A stretch of 64,000 nt of DNA from Sporosarcina sp. FSL K6-1522 (lineage in GTDB: Bacteria > Bacillota > Bacilli > Bacillales_A > Planococcaceae). Position 1 is the stretch's first letter. Each line of letters begins with the position of its first letter. Below, piece after piece: positions 17,390 through 25,684 of the stretch. Both the position numbers and the translations under genes were made by a program. Location: positions 3,136,501 through 3,200,500 of the forward strand of contig NZ_CP152019.1 of assembly GCF_038622445.1 (NCBI RefSeq), given 5' to 3'. Below the pieces are notes generated by a model, which did not search any database, was not told the origin of the DNA, and was given only the letters and a program-made list of their open reading frames with translations.

Positions 17390-18373
17390 TTATTTCAATA
17401 AAAATCCTGCAGTATAAGGATCTGTCGCTTCCAATGAAAATTGATGGACACCTGTCATCCAGGCAGACCCTGTAATTTTAGGGATGATTGCTTGTAAATC
17501 TTGAACCGTCGTATGCTTGACGACCGTTCCTTTAAAGCGCGAACCAATGATGCTCTCTTGGATAATTTCCTCACCTTCAGCAAGCGTCAACGTCGCCAAT
17601 TTCGCACAAGTACCTGTACCACAAGGAGAGCGGTCGATTTGTCCATCTCCAAATACGACGGTATTTTTATAGTGATTCTTGCCAACTTCCAAACTAAATT
17701 CCACAAGATCAATGGTATTAATGGCCGGTATTTCAGGATGTTCAATTACGAGTTGTTCGTTTGCAGCTTTCCTGATGGCTATTCCAAGTGCTGTAATTTG
17801 ATCCTGTTCATCAATATCCAGTGTCAAATTCAATTGATGGGCATCGACAATTGCGAAGAAGCTACCACCAAATGCAATATCCATATGCACCTGTCCGATT
17901 CCTTCTACTAAAACGCTTACATTTTTTTGCAATAAGAAAGCCGGTACGTTAATAAAGGACACTTCTTTCACTTTGCCGTCTTCGTACGTGACATGACACT
18001 CCACCACGCCAGAAGGTGTATCCAGTAATACCTTGTCTTGTTTCGCAATCAGTCCTTGATTGATGGCAATCGTAACCGCCGCAATCGTTCCGTGGCCACA
18101 CATATTGAGATACCCGCCACTATCCATAAATAATACACCTAACTGGCATTGTGGATTACACGGTTCCGTTAAAATCGCACCAAACATATTCAGGTGCCCT
18201 CTTGGCTCATGCATAAGCAACTTGCGTATATCATCCATCTTCGTCTGCATGTAGTTTTTCTTTTCCATCATGCTCGTCCCATGGATTTCTGGGATCCCAT
18301 CCACCACAATCCTCGCCGCTTCACCCATCGTATGCGCATCGATTGTTCGAATGGCATTCTCTACTATTACCAT
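17390..18373 (-). CDS. Proline racemase family protein
   Basis: 327 residues of the diaminopimelate epimerase-like fold. Both catalytic cysteines are present: MCGHGT near residue 91 and SPCGTGTCAK near residue 251. The pair of Cys separates true racemases and epimerases from the Thr-containing 3-hydroxyproline dehydratases. Proline racemase or 4-hydroxyproline 2-epimerase are both possible; proline is favoured because proline dehydrogenase is next. First gene of a sigma-54 unit, with AGGAGG upstream at a rather long spacing (about 12). Confidence 0.85.
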   Translation of the reverse strand: MVIVENAIRTIDAHTMGEAARIVVDGIPEIHGTSMMEKKNYMQTKMDDIRKLLMHEPRGHLNMFGAILTEPCNPQCQLGVLFMDSGGYLNMCGHGTIAAVTIAINQGLIAKQDKVLLDTPSGVVECHVTYEDGKVKEVSFINVPAFLLQKNVSVLVEGIGQVHMDIAFGGSFFAIVDAHQLNLTLDIDEQDQITALGIAIRKAANEQLVIEHPEIPAINTIDLVEFSLEVGKNHYKNTVVFGDGQIDRSPCGTGTCAKLATLTLAEGEEIIQESIIGSRFKGTVVKHTTVQDLQAIIPKITGSAWMTGVHQFSLEATDPYTAGFLLK

Positions 18374-18425
18374 AAAGCATTACTACCTCCTACGTACACT
18401 GTTATTTGTTGCACATTACTATCTA

Positions 18426-18443
18426 TTGCAAGAATCGTGCCAA
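18426..18443 (-). promoter_or_regulatory. Sigma-54 (-24/-12) promoter of the proline unit
   Basis: On the minus strand: TTGGCACGATTCTTGCAA, matching the TTGGCACG-N4-TTGCW consensus at every conserved position. It lies 53 bp before the racemase start and faces away from the divergent sigma-54 activator gene. Confidence 0.92.
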
Positions 18444-18515
18444 GTTTCAAAAGTACATAGAATCCCCCTATTGCAATCGTTCACATAATTCATTACAATA
18501 AAAACTGTTCAGTAA

Positions 18516-18533
18516 GTTTACAGTATTGTAAAC
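18516..18533. promoter_or_regulatory. Candidate activator site (palindrome)
   Basis: GTTTAC-AGTATT-GTAAAC is a palindrome about 110 bp upstream of the expected sigma-54 start site, a usual distance for an enhancer. It also lies 46 bp before the activator gene, so autoregulation is possible. Confidence 0.45.
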
Positions 18534-18578
18534 TATACATATACACTATTGTTTATTCCAGAAAGGATGTCTTCATCA

Positions 18579-19952
18579 ATGCAGAACAACCTCCTAGAAC
18601 ATTCCCTCTATTATTTGAATGCATTAATCGAAACGAGTTCTGATGCCATTGTCATCATTAACGCACTCGGTGAAGTAGAATATTGGAATTCACAGGCCGA
18701 GCGCATATATGGAATCCCCCTTTCCAGTATTAAAAAGAAAGACATTAGTAATTTTTTCAAAAAGGAAGATTTAAAACTATTCGAAATCCTTGAAACGAAA
18801 CAACCTGTTTTTAATGTCTACCATCAACCACAGCCTGATAAGCATGTACTCATCAGCTCATCTCCGATTCTCGATCATCAAGGGAACCTAATCGGAGCCA
18901 TTTCCATCGATCAGGACATCACGAACATTGTAACGTTAAACGAAAAATTAGCATTGAAGACGACTGAACTACAAAAAGTGAAGCAACAATATCACTTACA
19001 AGAACAAATAGGACCCTTAGCGGATATTAAAGGGCATAGCGGCGCCATTCAAATCGCAAAGAGTCTCGCGCTTAAAGTGGCGAAAACGGATGCAACCGTG
19101 TTAATTCAAGGAGAAAGTGGTGTAGGGAAAGAACTGTTTTCCCAAGGGATTCATGAAGCAAGCTTACGAAAAGATCAACCTTTTGTTCCTATTAACTGTG
19201 GTGCCATCCCCGAAGCGTTATTCGAAAGCGAGTTTTTTGGCTACGAAAAAGGTGCCTTTACAGGAGCCCATAAAGACGGCAAAGCAGGAAAAGTAGAGAT
19301 GGCAGACGGCGGCACTTTATTTTTGGATGAAATCGGGATGTTACCGCTGGATATGCAAGTGAAGTTATTACGAGTATTACAAGAGCGAGAAGTGTCTCGT
19401 ATTGGTAGCAGCGTCCCTATCAAAGTCAATTGTCGCATCGTTGCTGCAACGAATAGTGATCTAGAAGATATGATTAACAAAGGACAATTTCGTGAGGATT
19501 TATATTACCGCTTAAATGTGGTGTCCCTACCTATCCCGCCGCTGCGAGAAAGAATCGAAGACATTCCGACGCTAGTGACAAACTTCGTACAAGAACATTG
19601 CATAAAATATCAAAAAGAATGCCCGACGCTACATACGAGCGCGATGGAAATATTTACAAGTTACCATTGGCCCGGCAACATCCGGGAGCTACGCAATGTT
19701 GTGGAACGCATGGTCATTATGATTGATAGTACAACGATTCATGCAGACGATATTCGAACCATTTTCCCTGTAGCCATCCAACCACGGATCGATAAGGAAG
19801 GGCTTCCCCAAGAGAAAGCGCAATTAGAGCGTGATCGCATTCAGGAAGTGCTCATTGAGACGTACGGCAATAAAAGTGCCGCCGCAAAGATTTTAGGCAT
19901 ATCGCGCGTGAGCCTTTACAATAAAATTAAACACTATCAGATTGATGTGTAA
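18579..19952 (+). CDS. Sigma-54-dependent activator of the proline unit (PAS-AAA-Fis)
   Basis: 457 residues. A PAS domain covers about 10-120, where the ligand is probably sensed. The AAA+ domain spans about 150-390 with Walker A GESGVGKE, the sigma-54 contact loop GAFTGA, Walker B GGTLFLDEIG and the arginine-finger region FREDLYYRLNV. A Fis-type HTH_8 at the C-terminus ends AAAKILGISRVSLYNKIKHY. Divergent from proline racemase. It is probably the counterpart of PrdR-like regulators, with proline as a likely signal (inference). ATG at 18579 is chosen, with AAAGGA 11 bases upstream; the frame opens at a TTG at 18549. Confidence 0.9.
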   Translation: MQNNLLEHSLYYLNALIETSSDAIVIINALGEVEYWNSQAERIYGIPLSSIKKKDISNFFKKEDLKLFEILETKQPVFNVYHQPQPDKHVLISSSPILDHQGNLIGAISIDQDITNIVTLNEKLALKTTELQKVKQQYHLQEQIGPLADIKGHSGAIQIAKSLALKVAKTDATVLIQGESGVGKELFSQGIHEASLRKDQPFVPINCGAIPEALFESEFFGYEKGAFTGAHKDGKAGKVEMADGGTLFLDEIGMLPLDMQVKLLRVLQEREVSRIGSSVPIKVNCRIVAATNSDLEDMINKGQFREDLYYRLNVVSLPIPPLRERIEDIPTLVTNFVQEHCIKYQKECPTLHTSAMEIFTSYHWPGNIRELRNVVERMVIMIDSTTIHADDIRTIFPVAIQPRIDKEGLPQEKAQLERDRIQEVLIETYGNKSAAAKILGISRVSLYNKIKHYQIDV

Positions 19953-19967
19953 AAGAGAGAGATAAGT

Positions 19968-20013
19968 AAACAAGAGGACGCCTCGCCTGTAGCGATACGT
20001 CCCCTTGTTTGTA
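19968..20013 (+). terminator. Terminator of the proline activator gene
   Basis: AAACAAGAGGACG pairs with CGTCCCCTTGTTT around a 17-base loop, starting 16 bp after the stop. Confidence 0.75.
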
Positions 20014-20160
20014 TGAGCCAGTTGCTTCTCTTCTTACATTCAATTCTTGATGAAAAGTTCAAAGACGACAAAGCACACTAATGTAAAAACTTTGCATTCT
20101 AATATAAAAAAACCAACTACAAAAACGATGTGAAATCGCTTCTATAGTTAGCATTTATCT

Positions 20161-20532
20161 TCATTCAGTAGAAAACTTCCACCTCGATAGGTGGCGAGAT
20201 GAATGCAGTTTTGTTTTTCTGTTCAGTAGGTGTTCAAACACCCGCTGAACGATAGAGGAACACAGGCTAAGGTCGCCACGTCCGAAGAGCAGTGCCTTAA
20301 TTTCTGCAAAAAGCACAGAAATACGGCAAATCGAACACCTCGCAGTTCGATTGGCAATGCCTGCATGACCTGCGTCGTGCAGGCCCAAGCCTCCGACGTA
20401 CAGGATGTACTAGTGCCGACAATGCCACAGGACGTGGCGTTTTTGTCAGCCGGCGGATGTCACAGATTTTTTAAAGGAGCTTTTCGAGCTTGCTCGAAAA
20501 AAATCTGGACGCAATTACGCCGAGGCGTAATT
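20161..20532. repeat. Mosaic of nine consecutive hairpins (extragenic structured element)
   Basis: This 370-bp gene-free stretch consists almost wholly of inverted repeats: CCACCT/AGGTGG (20179-20194), GTTCAG/CTGAAC with an inner GGTGTT/AACACC (20221-20250), TTTCTG/CAGAAA (20301-20321), AATCGAAC/GTTCGATT (20329-20352), GCCTGCA/TGCAGGC (20359-20384), GTACA/TGTAC (20398-20410), GCCAC/GTGGC followed by GTTTTT (20424-20444), TTTTCGAGC/GCTCGAAAA nested in CAGATTTT/AAAATCTG (20463-20507), and AATTACGCC/GGCGTAATT (20513-20532). It begins 16 bp after the SDR stop. It resembles an extragenic element I associate with Lysinibacillus/Sporosarcina genomes, but only one copy is in this window. Open frames crossing it are not convincing genes. 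Confidence 0.7.
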
Positions 20533-20547
20533 AATGAGCATACAGGC

Positions 20548-21360
20548 TTACGTATACATGCCGCCGCTAATGTTAATAACATGTCCATTAATATAATTCG
20601 ATTGCGGAGAGGCGAGAAAGAAGATGCTTTCTGCCGCTTCTTGAACTGTCCCTACTCGCTTTTGTGGAATCGCTTGCGTAAACATTTGGCGCGCTTTTTC
20701 AGGAATACCAACAGCTATACCATTCACAACCTCACCATTTTCTTTCGCTTGCGTAAGGCGCGTATCAATCACACCGAAAGCAACCGCATTGCAGTTGATA
20801 TTGTAGGCAGCCCACTCTTTCGCCACCGTTTTTGTTAAACCGATCAGTCCTGCTTTCGCCGACGAATAATTCGCTTGACCAGCGTTCCCCATAACACCCG
20901 CGAGAGAAGAGACATTCACGATTTTTCGATAATTGACCTTCCCTTGCTCCAAATCGGCCTTTCCTGCATCACGTAAATAAGGAGCTGCTTCACGAATCAA
21001 ACGGAAAGGGGCAATGAGGTGAATATCCAGCATCTTTTGAAATTGATCATCCGTCATTTTGTGAATCACATTATCCCATGTATACCCCGCGCTGTTCACT
21101 AAAATATCTAGCTTACCAAAGGCCCCGATTGTTTCATCCATAATCCTCTTCGGAAAGTCAGATGCCGTCACGTCCCCAATCACTGCAATCGCCTCGCCGC
21201 CATTCGCTTTAATTGCTTGAACGGCTTCCTCTGCTGGCTCGTGATCCATATCTGAAATGACGACACGCGCCCCTTGTTCAGCCATCATCTCAGCTAATGC
21301 ACGCCCTACTCCTCTACCTGAACCGGTAATAATTGCGACTTGGTTTTCTAGTACTTTCAT
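20548..21360 (-). CDS. SDR-family 3-oxoacyl/3-hydroxyacyl reductase (FabG-like)
   Basis: 270 residues with a classical short-chain dehydrogenase fold. The cofactor loop is TGSGRGVGRA near residue 13, the NAG-type motif appears as VNSAGYTWDN, the active-site Ser is in VNVSSLAGV and the catalytic pair is in YSSAKAG. The residues around DMD after strand 2 fit NAD preference more than NADP. It is the last gene of the acyl-CoA unit, directly after a MaoC dehydratase, and probably interconverts the 3-hydroxy and 3-oxo acyl-CoA of that pathway. RBS GGGAGGAA. Confidence 0.85.
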   Translation of the reverse strand: MKVLENQVAIITGSGRGVGRALAEMMAEQGARVVISDMDHEPAEEAVQAIKANGGEAIAVIGDVTASDFPKRIMDETIGAFGKLDILVNSAGYTWDNVIHKMTDDQFQKMLDIHLIAPFRLIREAAPYLRDAGKADLEQGKVNYRKIVNVSSLAGVMGNAGQANYSSAKAGLIGLTKTVAKEWAAYNINCNAVAFGVIDTRLTQAKENGEVVNGIAVGIPEKARQMFTQAIPQKRVGTVQEAAESIFFLASPQSNYINGHVINISGGMYT

Positions 21361-21378
21361 TGTGATTCCTCCCCCATG

Positions 21379-21768
21379 TTAATTCGTTTTTGCGACGACA
21401 AACTGGCCTGCTAACTTAATTTCTTCCACCTCATTTTTAACAATCAGATCACCAACTAAGCGTGCTTCACCATTCTCTTCAATTTCCTCATTCACTTGGC
21501 CAGTAACGTTCAACTTCTCACCCGGATATGACATCTTCGTAAACCGCACATTGAATTGACGCAAATCTTTGCGCGGAAACCATTGGCTCAGTGCTTGCCC
21601 AGCGAAGCCCATGACAAGCATGCCATGTGCAATAACTCCACCTAAGCCCGCCTGTTCTGCCACAGGCACCACTGTATGAATCGGATTAAAATCTCCAGAA
21701 GCACCCGCATATCGTACCAATTGGGTATGCGTTATTTTAGGTTTTTGCAATTGAGGTAACGTCGTCAT
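21379..21768 (-). CDS. MaoC-like hot-dog dehydratase, small subunit
   Basis: About 129 residues of the hot-dog fold. The hydratase-2 motif is visible as GDFNPIHTVVPVAEQAGLGGVIAHGMLVMG, which contains the expected Asp and His of R-specific enoyl hydratases. The gene overlaps nothing but starts 17 bp after the FAS1-like dehydratase stop, and the pair resembles the HadA/HadB-type split 3-hydroxyacyl dehydratases. The start at 21768 has GGAGG eight bases upstream; the frame extends upstream but without an RBS. Confidence 0.8.
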   Translation of the reverse strand: MTTLPQLQKPKITHTQLVRYAGASGDFNPIHTVVPVAEQAGLGGVIAHGMLVMGFAGQALSQWFPRKDLRQFNVRFTKMSYPGEKLNVTGQVNEEIEENGEARLVGDLIVKNEVEEIKLAGQFVVAKTN

Positions 21769-21784
21769 AATCCTTTCCTCCCTT

Positions 21785-22228
21785 TCAATGTCGTTCAATC
21801 ACAACAGCCCGTGCAACAAGCACTTGCTCATTGTGTTGATTGGTATATGCCTTCTCTGTCGTGATAAGATTCATGCCTTTTTTAGTAATCGCTTCTGTCA
21901 CACGTGTCTTAACCGATATTTCATCCCCCGCACAAATATCATTCAAATAGTCATAGCCCTGCTCGCCGTGAAGAACCTTAAGTGGATTCATCTCTAACAA
22001 GGTTACGAGAGACTCAAAATCTGGTCCCGCCCATAAATCAATGACCGTTGCAAAGGAAGGCGGCATGGGCACGTCACGAAAGCCCGCTTGCTGGGCCGCT
22101 TCCCTATCAAAGTAGATGGGATTATCATCTCCAATCGCCAAAGCAAACTCCTTAATTTTCCCTCTTTCTATCGTAAATTGATATGGCTCAAATTCCATTC
22201 CAACCTTACTTACAAGATCTTTCCCCAT
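21785..22228 (-). CDS. FAS1-like dehydratase (MaoC N-terminal type)
   Basis: 147 residues starting MGKDLVSKVGMEFEPYQFTIERGKIKEFALAIGDDNPIYFD, the pattern of the MaoC_dehydrat_N / FAS1-like dehydratase domain (HadA/HadC-like). This half usually lacks the catalytic dyad and pairs with the MaoC-like half, which is the next gene. GGGGAGG precedes the ATG. Sixteen bp separate it from the acyl-CoA dehydrogenase upstream. Confidence 0.8.
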   Translation of the reverse strand: MGKDLVSKVGMEFEPYQFTIERGKIKEFALAIGDDNPIYFDREAAQQAGFRDVPMPPSFATVIDLWAGPDFESLVTLLEMNPLKVLHGEQGYDYLNDICAGDEISVKTRVTEAITKKGMNLITTEKAYTNQHNEQVLVARAVVIERH

Positions 22229-22243
22229 AGCTATTCCTCCCCT

Positions 22244-23389
22244 TTATAATCCCAGATTTTTAGCGATAATGGTTTTCATAATTTCATTCGTTCCGGCGTA
22301 AATGGAAGCGACCGGTACATCGCGATATCTTCTAGCAATCTGGTACTCTTCCATATATCCGTAACCACCGTGCAATTGCATGCATTCACTCGCCACACGC
22401 TTCGCCAAATCCGTGAGCCACCATTTCCCCATGGACACATGTGTCACGATATCTTCCCCTGCCATATGCTTAGCGATTAAATCATCGACAAACACACTGC
22501 CAATTTCAATTTCCGTTGCCATTTCTGCTAGCTTAAATTGCGTGTTTTGAAATTTACCAATCGGTTGGCCAAATGCTTGACGACTCTTCACATACTCCAA
22601 CGTAATTTCCAGCATCACTTTGGATTGTGTAATGGAACCCATGCAAAGTCCTAGTCGTTCCTCTTGCAATTTACTCATTAAATAATAAAATCCTTTTCCT
22701 TCCACACCTAATAGATTACGAGCAGGTACACGCGCATTCTGGAAGATCAATTCCGCAGTATCCTGTGCATGCAGACCAACTTTATCCAACTTTTTCCCGC
22801 GAGTAAACCCAGGTGTATCACGTTCAACAACAATCAGGCTAACCCCTTTATGAGCAGGAACGATGTCCGAATCCGTTTTACAGACGACAACAACCAGGTC
22901 AGAATGAATACCATTCGTAATGAAGGTTTTCTCACCATTAATAATATAATCGTCTCCATCACGCACCGCCGTTGTACGAATGCCTGCTAAATCAGATCCC
23001 GCCCCCGGCTCCGTCATCGCAACGGCGGTTATGATATCGCCTGATACACATCCCGGCAACCAACGATGCTTTTGTTCCTCATTACCAAAAGCATTCAGAT
23101 ACGGCACGACTACATCATTATGCAGACCAAATCCTAATAAGCTTGATCCAACACGTGTTATCTCTTCTGTAGCCACGACCGAGTAACCAAAATCTGCGTT
23201 AAAACCTCCATATTCCTCCGCTAGCCATGGACACAAAAAGCCTTGCTCCCCCATCTTCTTCCACAAAGCACGCGGTATGATTCGATCCTTCTCCCATTGG
23301 TCATAGAAAGGTACTACTTCGATTTCAAGGAATTTCCGGAATGCTTTACGAAAAATAGCATGTTCTTGCTTCAAATACGTTTTCTCCAC
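22244..23389 (-). CDS. Acyl-CoA dehydrogenase
   Basis: 381 residues with the three-domain acyl-CoA dehydrogenase layout. The FAD signatures AMTEPGAGSDLAGIRTTA and GEKTFITNGIHSD are clear. In medium-chain enzymes the base is the Glu of YEGT; here that site is IYAGTNEI with Ala. The segment LQEERLG in the middle carries a Glu where long-chain and isovaleryl enzymes have theirs, so a long-chain or branched acyl-CoA substrate is more likely. The start is GTG with AAAGGGG upstream. It follows the broken acyl-CoA synthetase by 52 bp. Confidence 0.88.
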   Translation of the reverse strand: MEKTYLKQEHAIFRKAFRKFLEIEVVPFYDQWEKDRIIPRALWKKMGEQGFLCPWLAEEYGGFNADFGYSVVATEEITRVGSSLLGFGLHNDVVVPYLNAFGNEEQKHRWLPGCVSGDIITAVAMTEPGAGSDLAGIRTTAVRDGDDYIINGEKTFITNGIHSDLVVVVCKTDSDIVPAHKGVSLIVVERDTPGFTRGKKLDKVGLHAQDTAELIFQNARVPARNLLGVEGKGFYYLMSKLQEERLGLCMGSITQSKVMLEITLEYVKSRQAFGQPIGKFQNTQFKLAEMATEIEIGSVFVDDLIAKHMAGEDIVTHVSMGKWWLTDLAKRVASECMQLHGGYGYMEEYQIARRYRDVPVASIYAGTNEIMKTIIAKNLGL

Positions 23390-23441
23390 ATGTAACGCCC
23401 CTTTTCATCCTCTATCGTTTGCAACAGACCTAACTAATAAC

Positions 23442-25025
23442 CTAATTGATAAGCTTTCCTTTCTCCGTCCAAAACTGATCACGCAATGCGCGTTTCAAAA
23501 TTTTTCCTGCTCCACTTCTTGGTAACTCCGCTACAATATCAATCGTTTTCGGTGTTTTGTAGTTCGCTAGTCTTTGTTGCGCAAATGATAAAATGTCTTC
23601 TGCCCTCGCGGCATCAGGCGCATTTAACACAACACAAGCCTTAACCGCCTCTCCCCATCGATCATCTGGCACGCCAAACACCGCACATTCTAAAACAGCC
23701 GGATGCGCCGATAGTACCTGTTCAACTTCTAGCGAATAGACATTTTCACCACCTGTAATAATCATGTCCTTCGCCCGATCAACGATATAGTAATAGTTCT
23801 CCTCATCCTTGTAACCCATGTCGCCTGTAAAATACCAACCATCTCGTACAGCACGTGCTGTTTCCTCCGGCAATCCCCAATAACCTTTCATAATATTCGA
23901 ACCTCTCGCAACAAACTCGCCTACCTGACCTATTGGTAGCTCATTGCCTTCCGGATCCACCACTTTCATTTCCACTCCTTGTACCACTTGTCCACAAGAA
24001 GTAAGCCGCTTTTCATCCTTCTCCGTTCCATTTATCACATGATCCTTTTCTTTCAAGACTGTAAGTACAGGTGATGCTTCGGTCATACCAAATGCTTAAA
24101 AAAATTGCACATCTGGTATCATTGCGTGTGCCTTTTTCAGCAAATCGACGGACATAGGTGATGCTCCATACGTAATTCTTCGGACAGACCGGATATCATA
24201 GTTGTGAAATTCCGGCTCGTGAAAAAGAAATGTCAGCATCGTTGGAACAAGTGTAACAACGGTAACCTTGGCATCTTGGAATGCTTGTAACACGCCTTTC
24301 GGAGTAAACATACGGATAATCGCATGCGTTGCCCCCATCATCGTATATAAAAATGTAGAGCCTTGGTCAGCTAAATGAAACATAGGGGCCGCATGAAGAT
24401 AAATATCCTTGTCAGTGGTATTAGCATTTATGAGTAGATTATAAGAATTACTGATTAAATTTTTATGCGTCAACATAACGCCTTTAGACCTGCCTGTCGT
24501 ACCACCTGTATAAAAAATGCCCGCTACGTCTCCATCATCTATACCTTCATAGGACAACGCGACTTCTGACTGTGCATCAATGAGCTGTTCATACGATTCC
24601 ATATGCGTGGAATCTAATGTAGCAATTACTTCAGCGTCCTCCGCAATGATTACATGACGAATACCTGATACATGTTCTCTGAAATGAGGAACGGCAGCTA
24701 CAAACTCTTTATGCACATACAAAATACTGACACCTGCATTATTCAAGACAAAGGTGTTTTCCACTGCATTTGCTCGAATATTGAGTGGTACAACGATTGC
24801 ACCGAGGGCGGTTACAGCATACATTAGTTCAATGTAGCGAAAATCATTCAACATTAACATGCCTACGCGATCGCCTTTTTTAACACCCATGTCTTGAAGC
24901 GACTGTTTCAACTTTGCCGTTCGACTAGTCAATTCTCGATAAGTGAATTGGTGTTCCCCATCAATAATCGCTACTTTCTCCGGATACGTTCGTGCTGCAT
25001 ACAGCAAACCTTTTGTGATAATCAT
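23442..25025 (-). pseudogene. Acyl-CoA synthetase (AMP-forming) interrupted by an in-frame stop
   Basis: Two same-frame halves make a full ANL-family ligase of about 528 codons. The N-terminal half contains the P-loop FYTGGTTGRSKGV and ends PDVQFF. The next codon is TAA at 24096-24098 and the frame resumes AFGMTEASP. In intact homologues this spot reads F-Q-x-FGMTE, so a CAA to TAA change explains the stop. The C-terminal half keeps the hinge and Lys motif (YYYIVDRAKDMIITGGENVYS, PRSGAGKILKRALR). RBS AAGGGGG before the ATG at 25025. Either the gene is dead, the stop is read through, or the base is a sequencing error. Confidence 0.85.
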
Positions 25026-25171
25026 TTTACATCCCCCTTGTAAATGAATGGAATTTTAACATCACATCTTGCTAGCACCGGCTTGACATCCTATTTCACA
25101 GTTTTCAAGTAACATCCATAGATTGTTATTTGCTAGAAAGTAGACAACTCTGATAAATATTCATCTATTCG

Positions 25172-25633
25172 TTACATCGCTCCCCCATATAATAACGATG
25201 GTACACAGTGCTTCAACGTCGTTATCTCTACGGTTAAGACCATCTCACCTCGTTGATTTTTAGCGACATATGAAAATGTCACAAATCCTCTATCTTTTTT
25301 CTCCGTGTGAGGGGTGCAATTAAGGACTTCAATATAGACTGTCAGCACATCGAAAGGATAAACAGGTTTTACAAATCGAATCGCATCACAGCTTACTCCA
25401 CATATGAGCACATTGCTAATCTCCTTTCGTTCAACACCTAATTTTGCAGCGATGGCCAATGTATGAATGCCCGATGCGATAATCCCCTTAAAAGGGCCTT
25501 CCTTTGCTTTTTGCTCGTTGATATGAAAATCCTGTGGATCATAACGCATCGCATAGGCGATTATTTCTTCTTTTGATAGTAGATACGAGCCCGTTGTGAA
25601 CTTTTGCCCTACTGTAAATTCTTCAAAGTACAT
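25172..25633 (-). CDS. MaoC-family hot-dog dehydratase
   Basis: About 153 residues from the ATG at 25633 (RBS AAAGGGG). The opening MYFEEFTVGQKFTTGSY and the motif DPQDFHINEQKAKEGPFKGIIASGIHT are standard for MaoC-type hydratases; Asp and His of the hydratase motif are present. It starts 52 bp after the CBS-PAS activator gene stop and is probably co-transcribed with it. Probably hydrates an enoyl-CoA in the same pathway as the downstream unit. Confidence 0.8.
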   Translation of the reverse strand: MYFEEFTVGQKFTTGSYLLSKEEIIAYAMRYDPQDFHINEQKAKEGPFKGIIASGIHTLAIAAKLGVERKEISNVLICGVSCDAIRFVKPVYPFDVLTVYIEVLNCTPHTEKKDRGFVTFSYVAKNQRGEMVLTVEITTLKHCVPSLLYGGAM

Positions 25634-25684
25634 ACGCACATCCCCTTTTGAATGACTTCTATCCCACCACAATCCCCTCGTCCA

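Noticed and set aside
20230..20838. A 202-codon plus-strand frame through the hairpin mosaic and into the SDR gene
   Set aside because: Half of it is antisense to a clear SDR gene and the rest is made of palindromes. It has no RBS. Such frames probably arise from the repeat structure.
25026..25171. Search for a sigma-54 promoter before the acyl-CoA synthetase
   Set aside because: No GG-N10-GC arrangement with correct flanks was found; read-through from the upstream genes is more likely.
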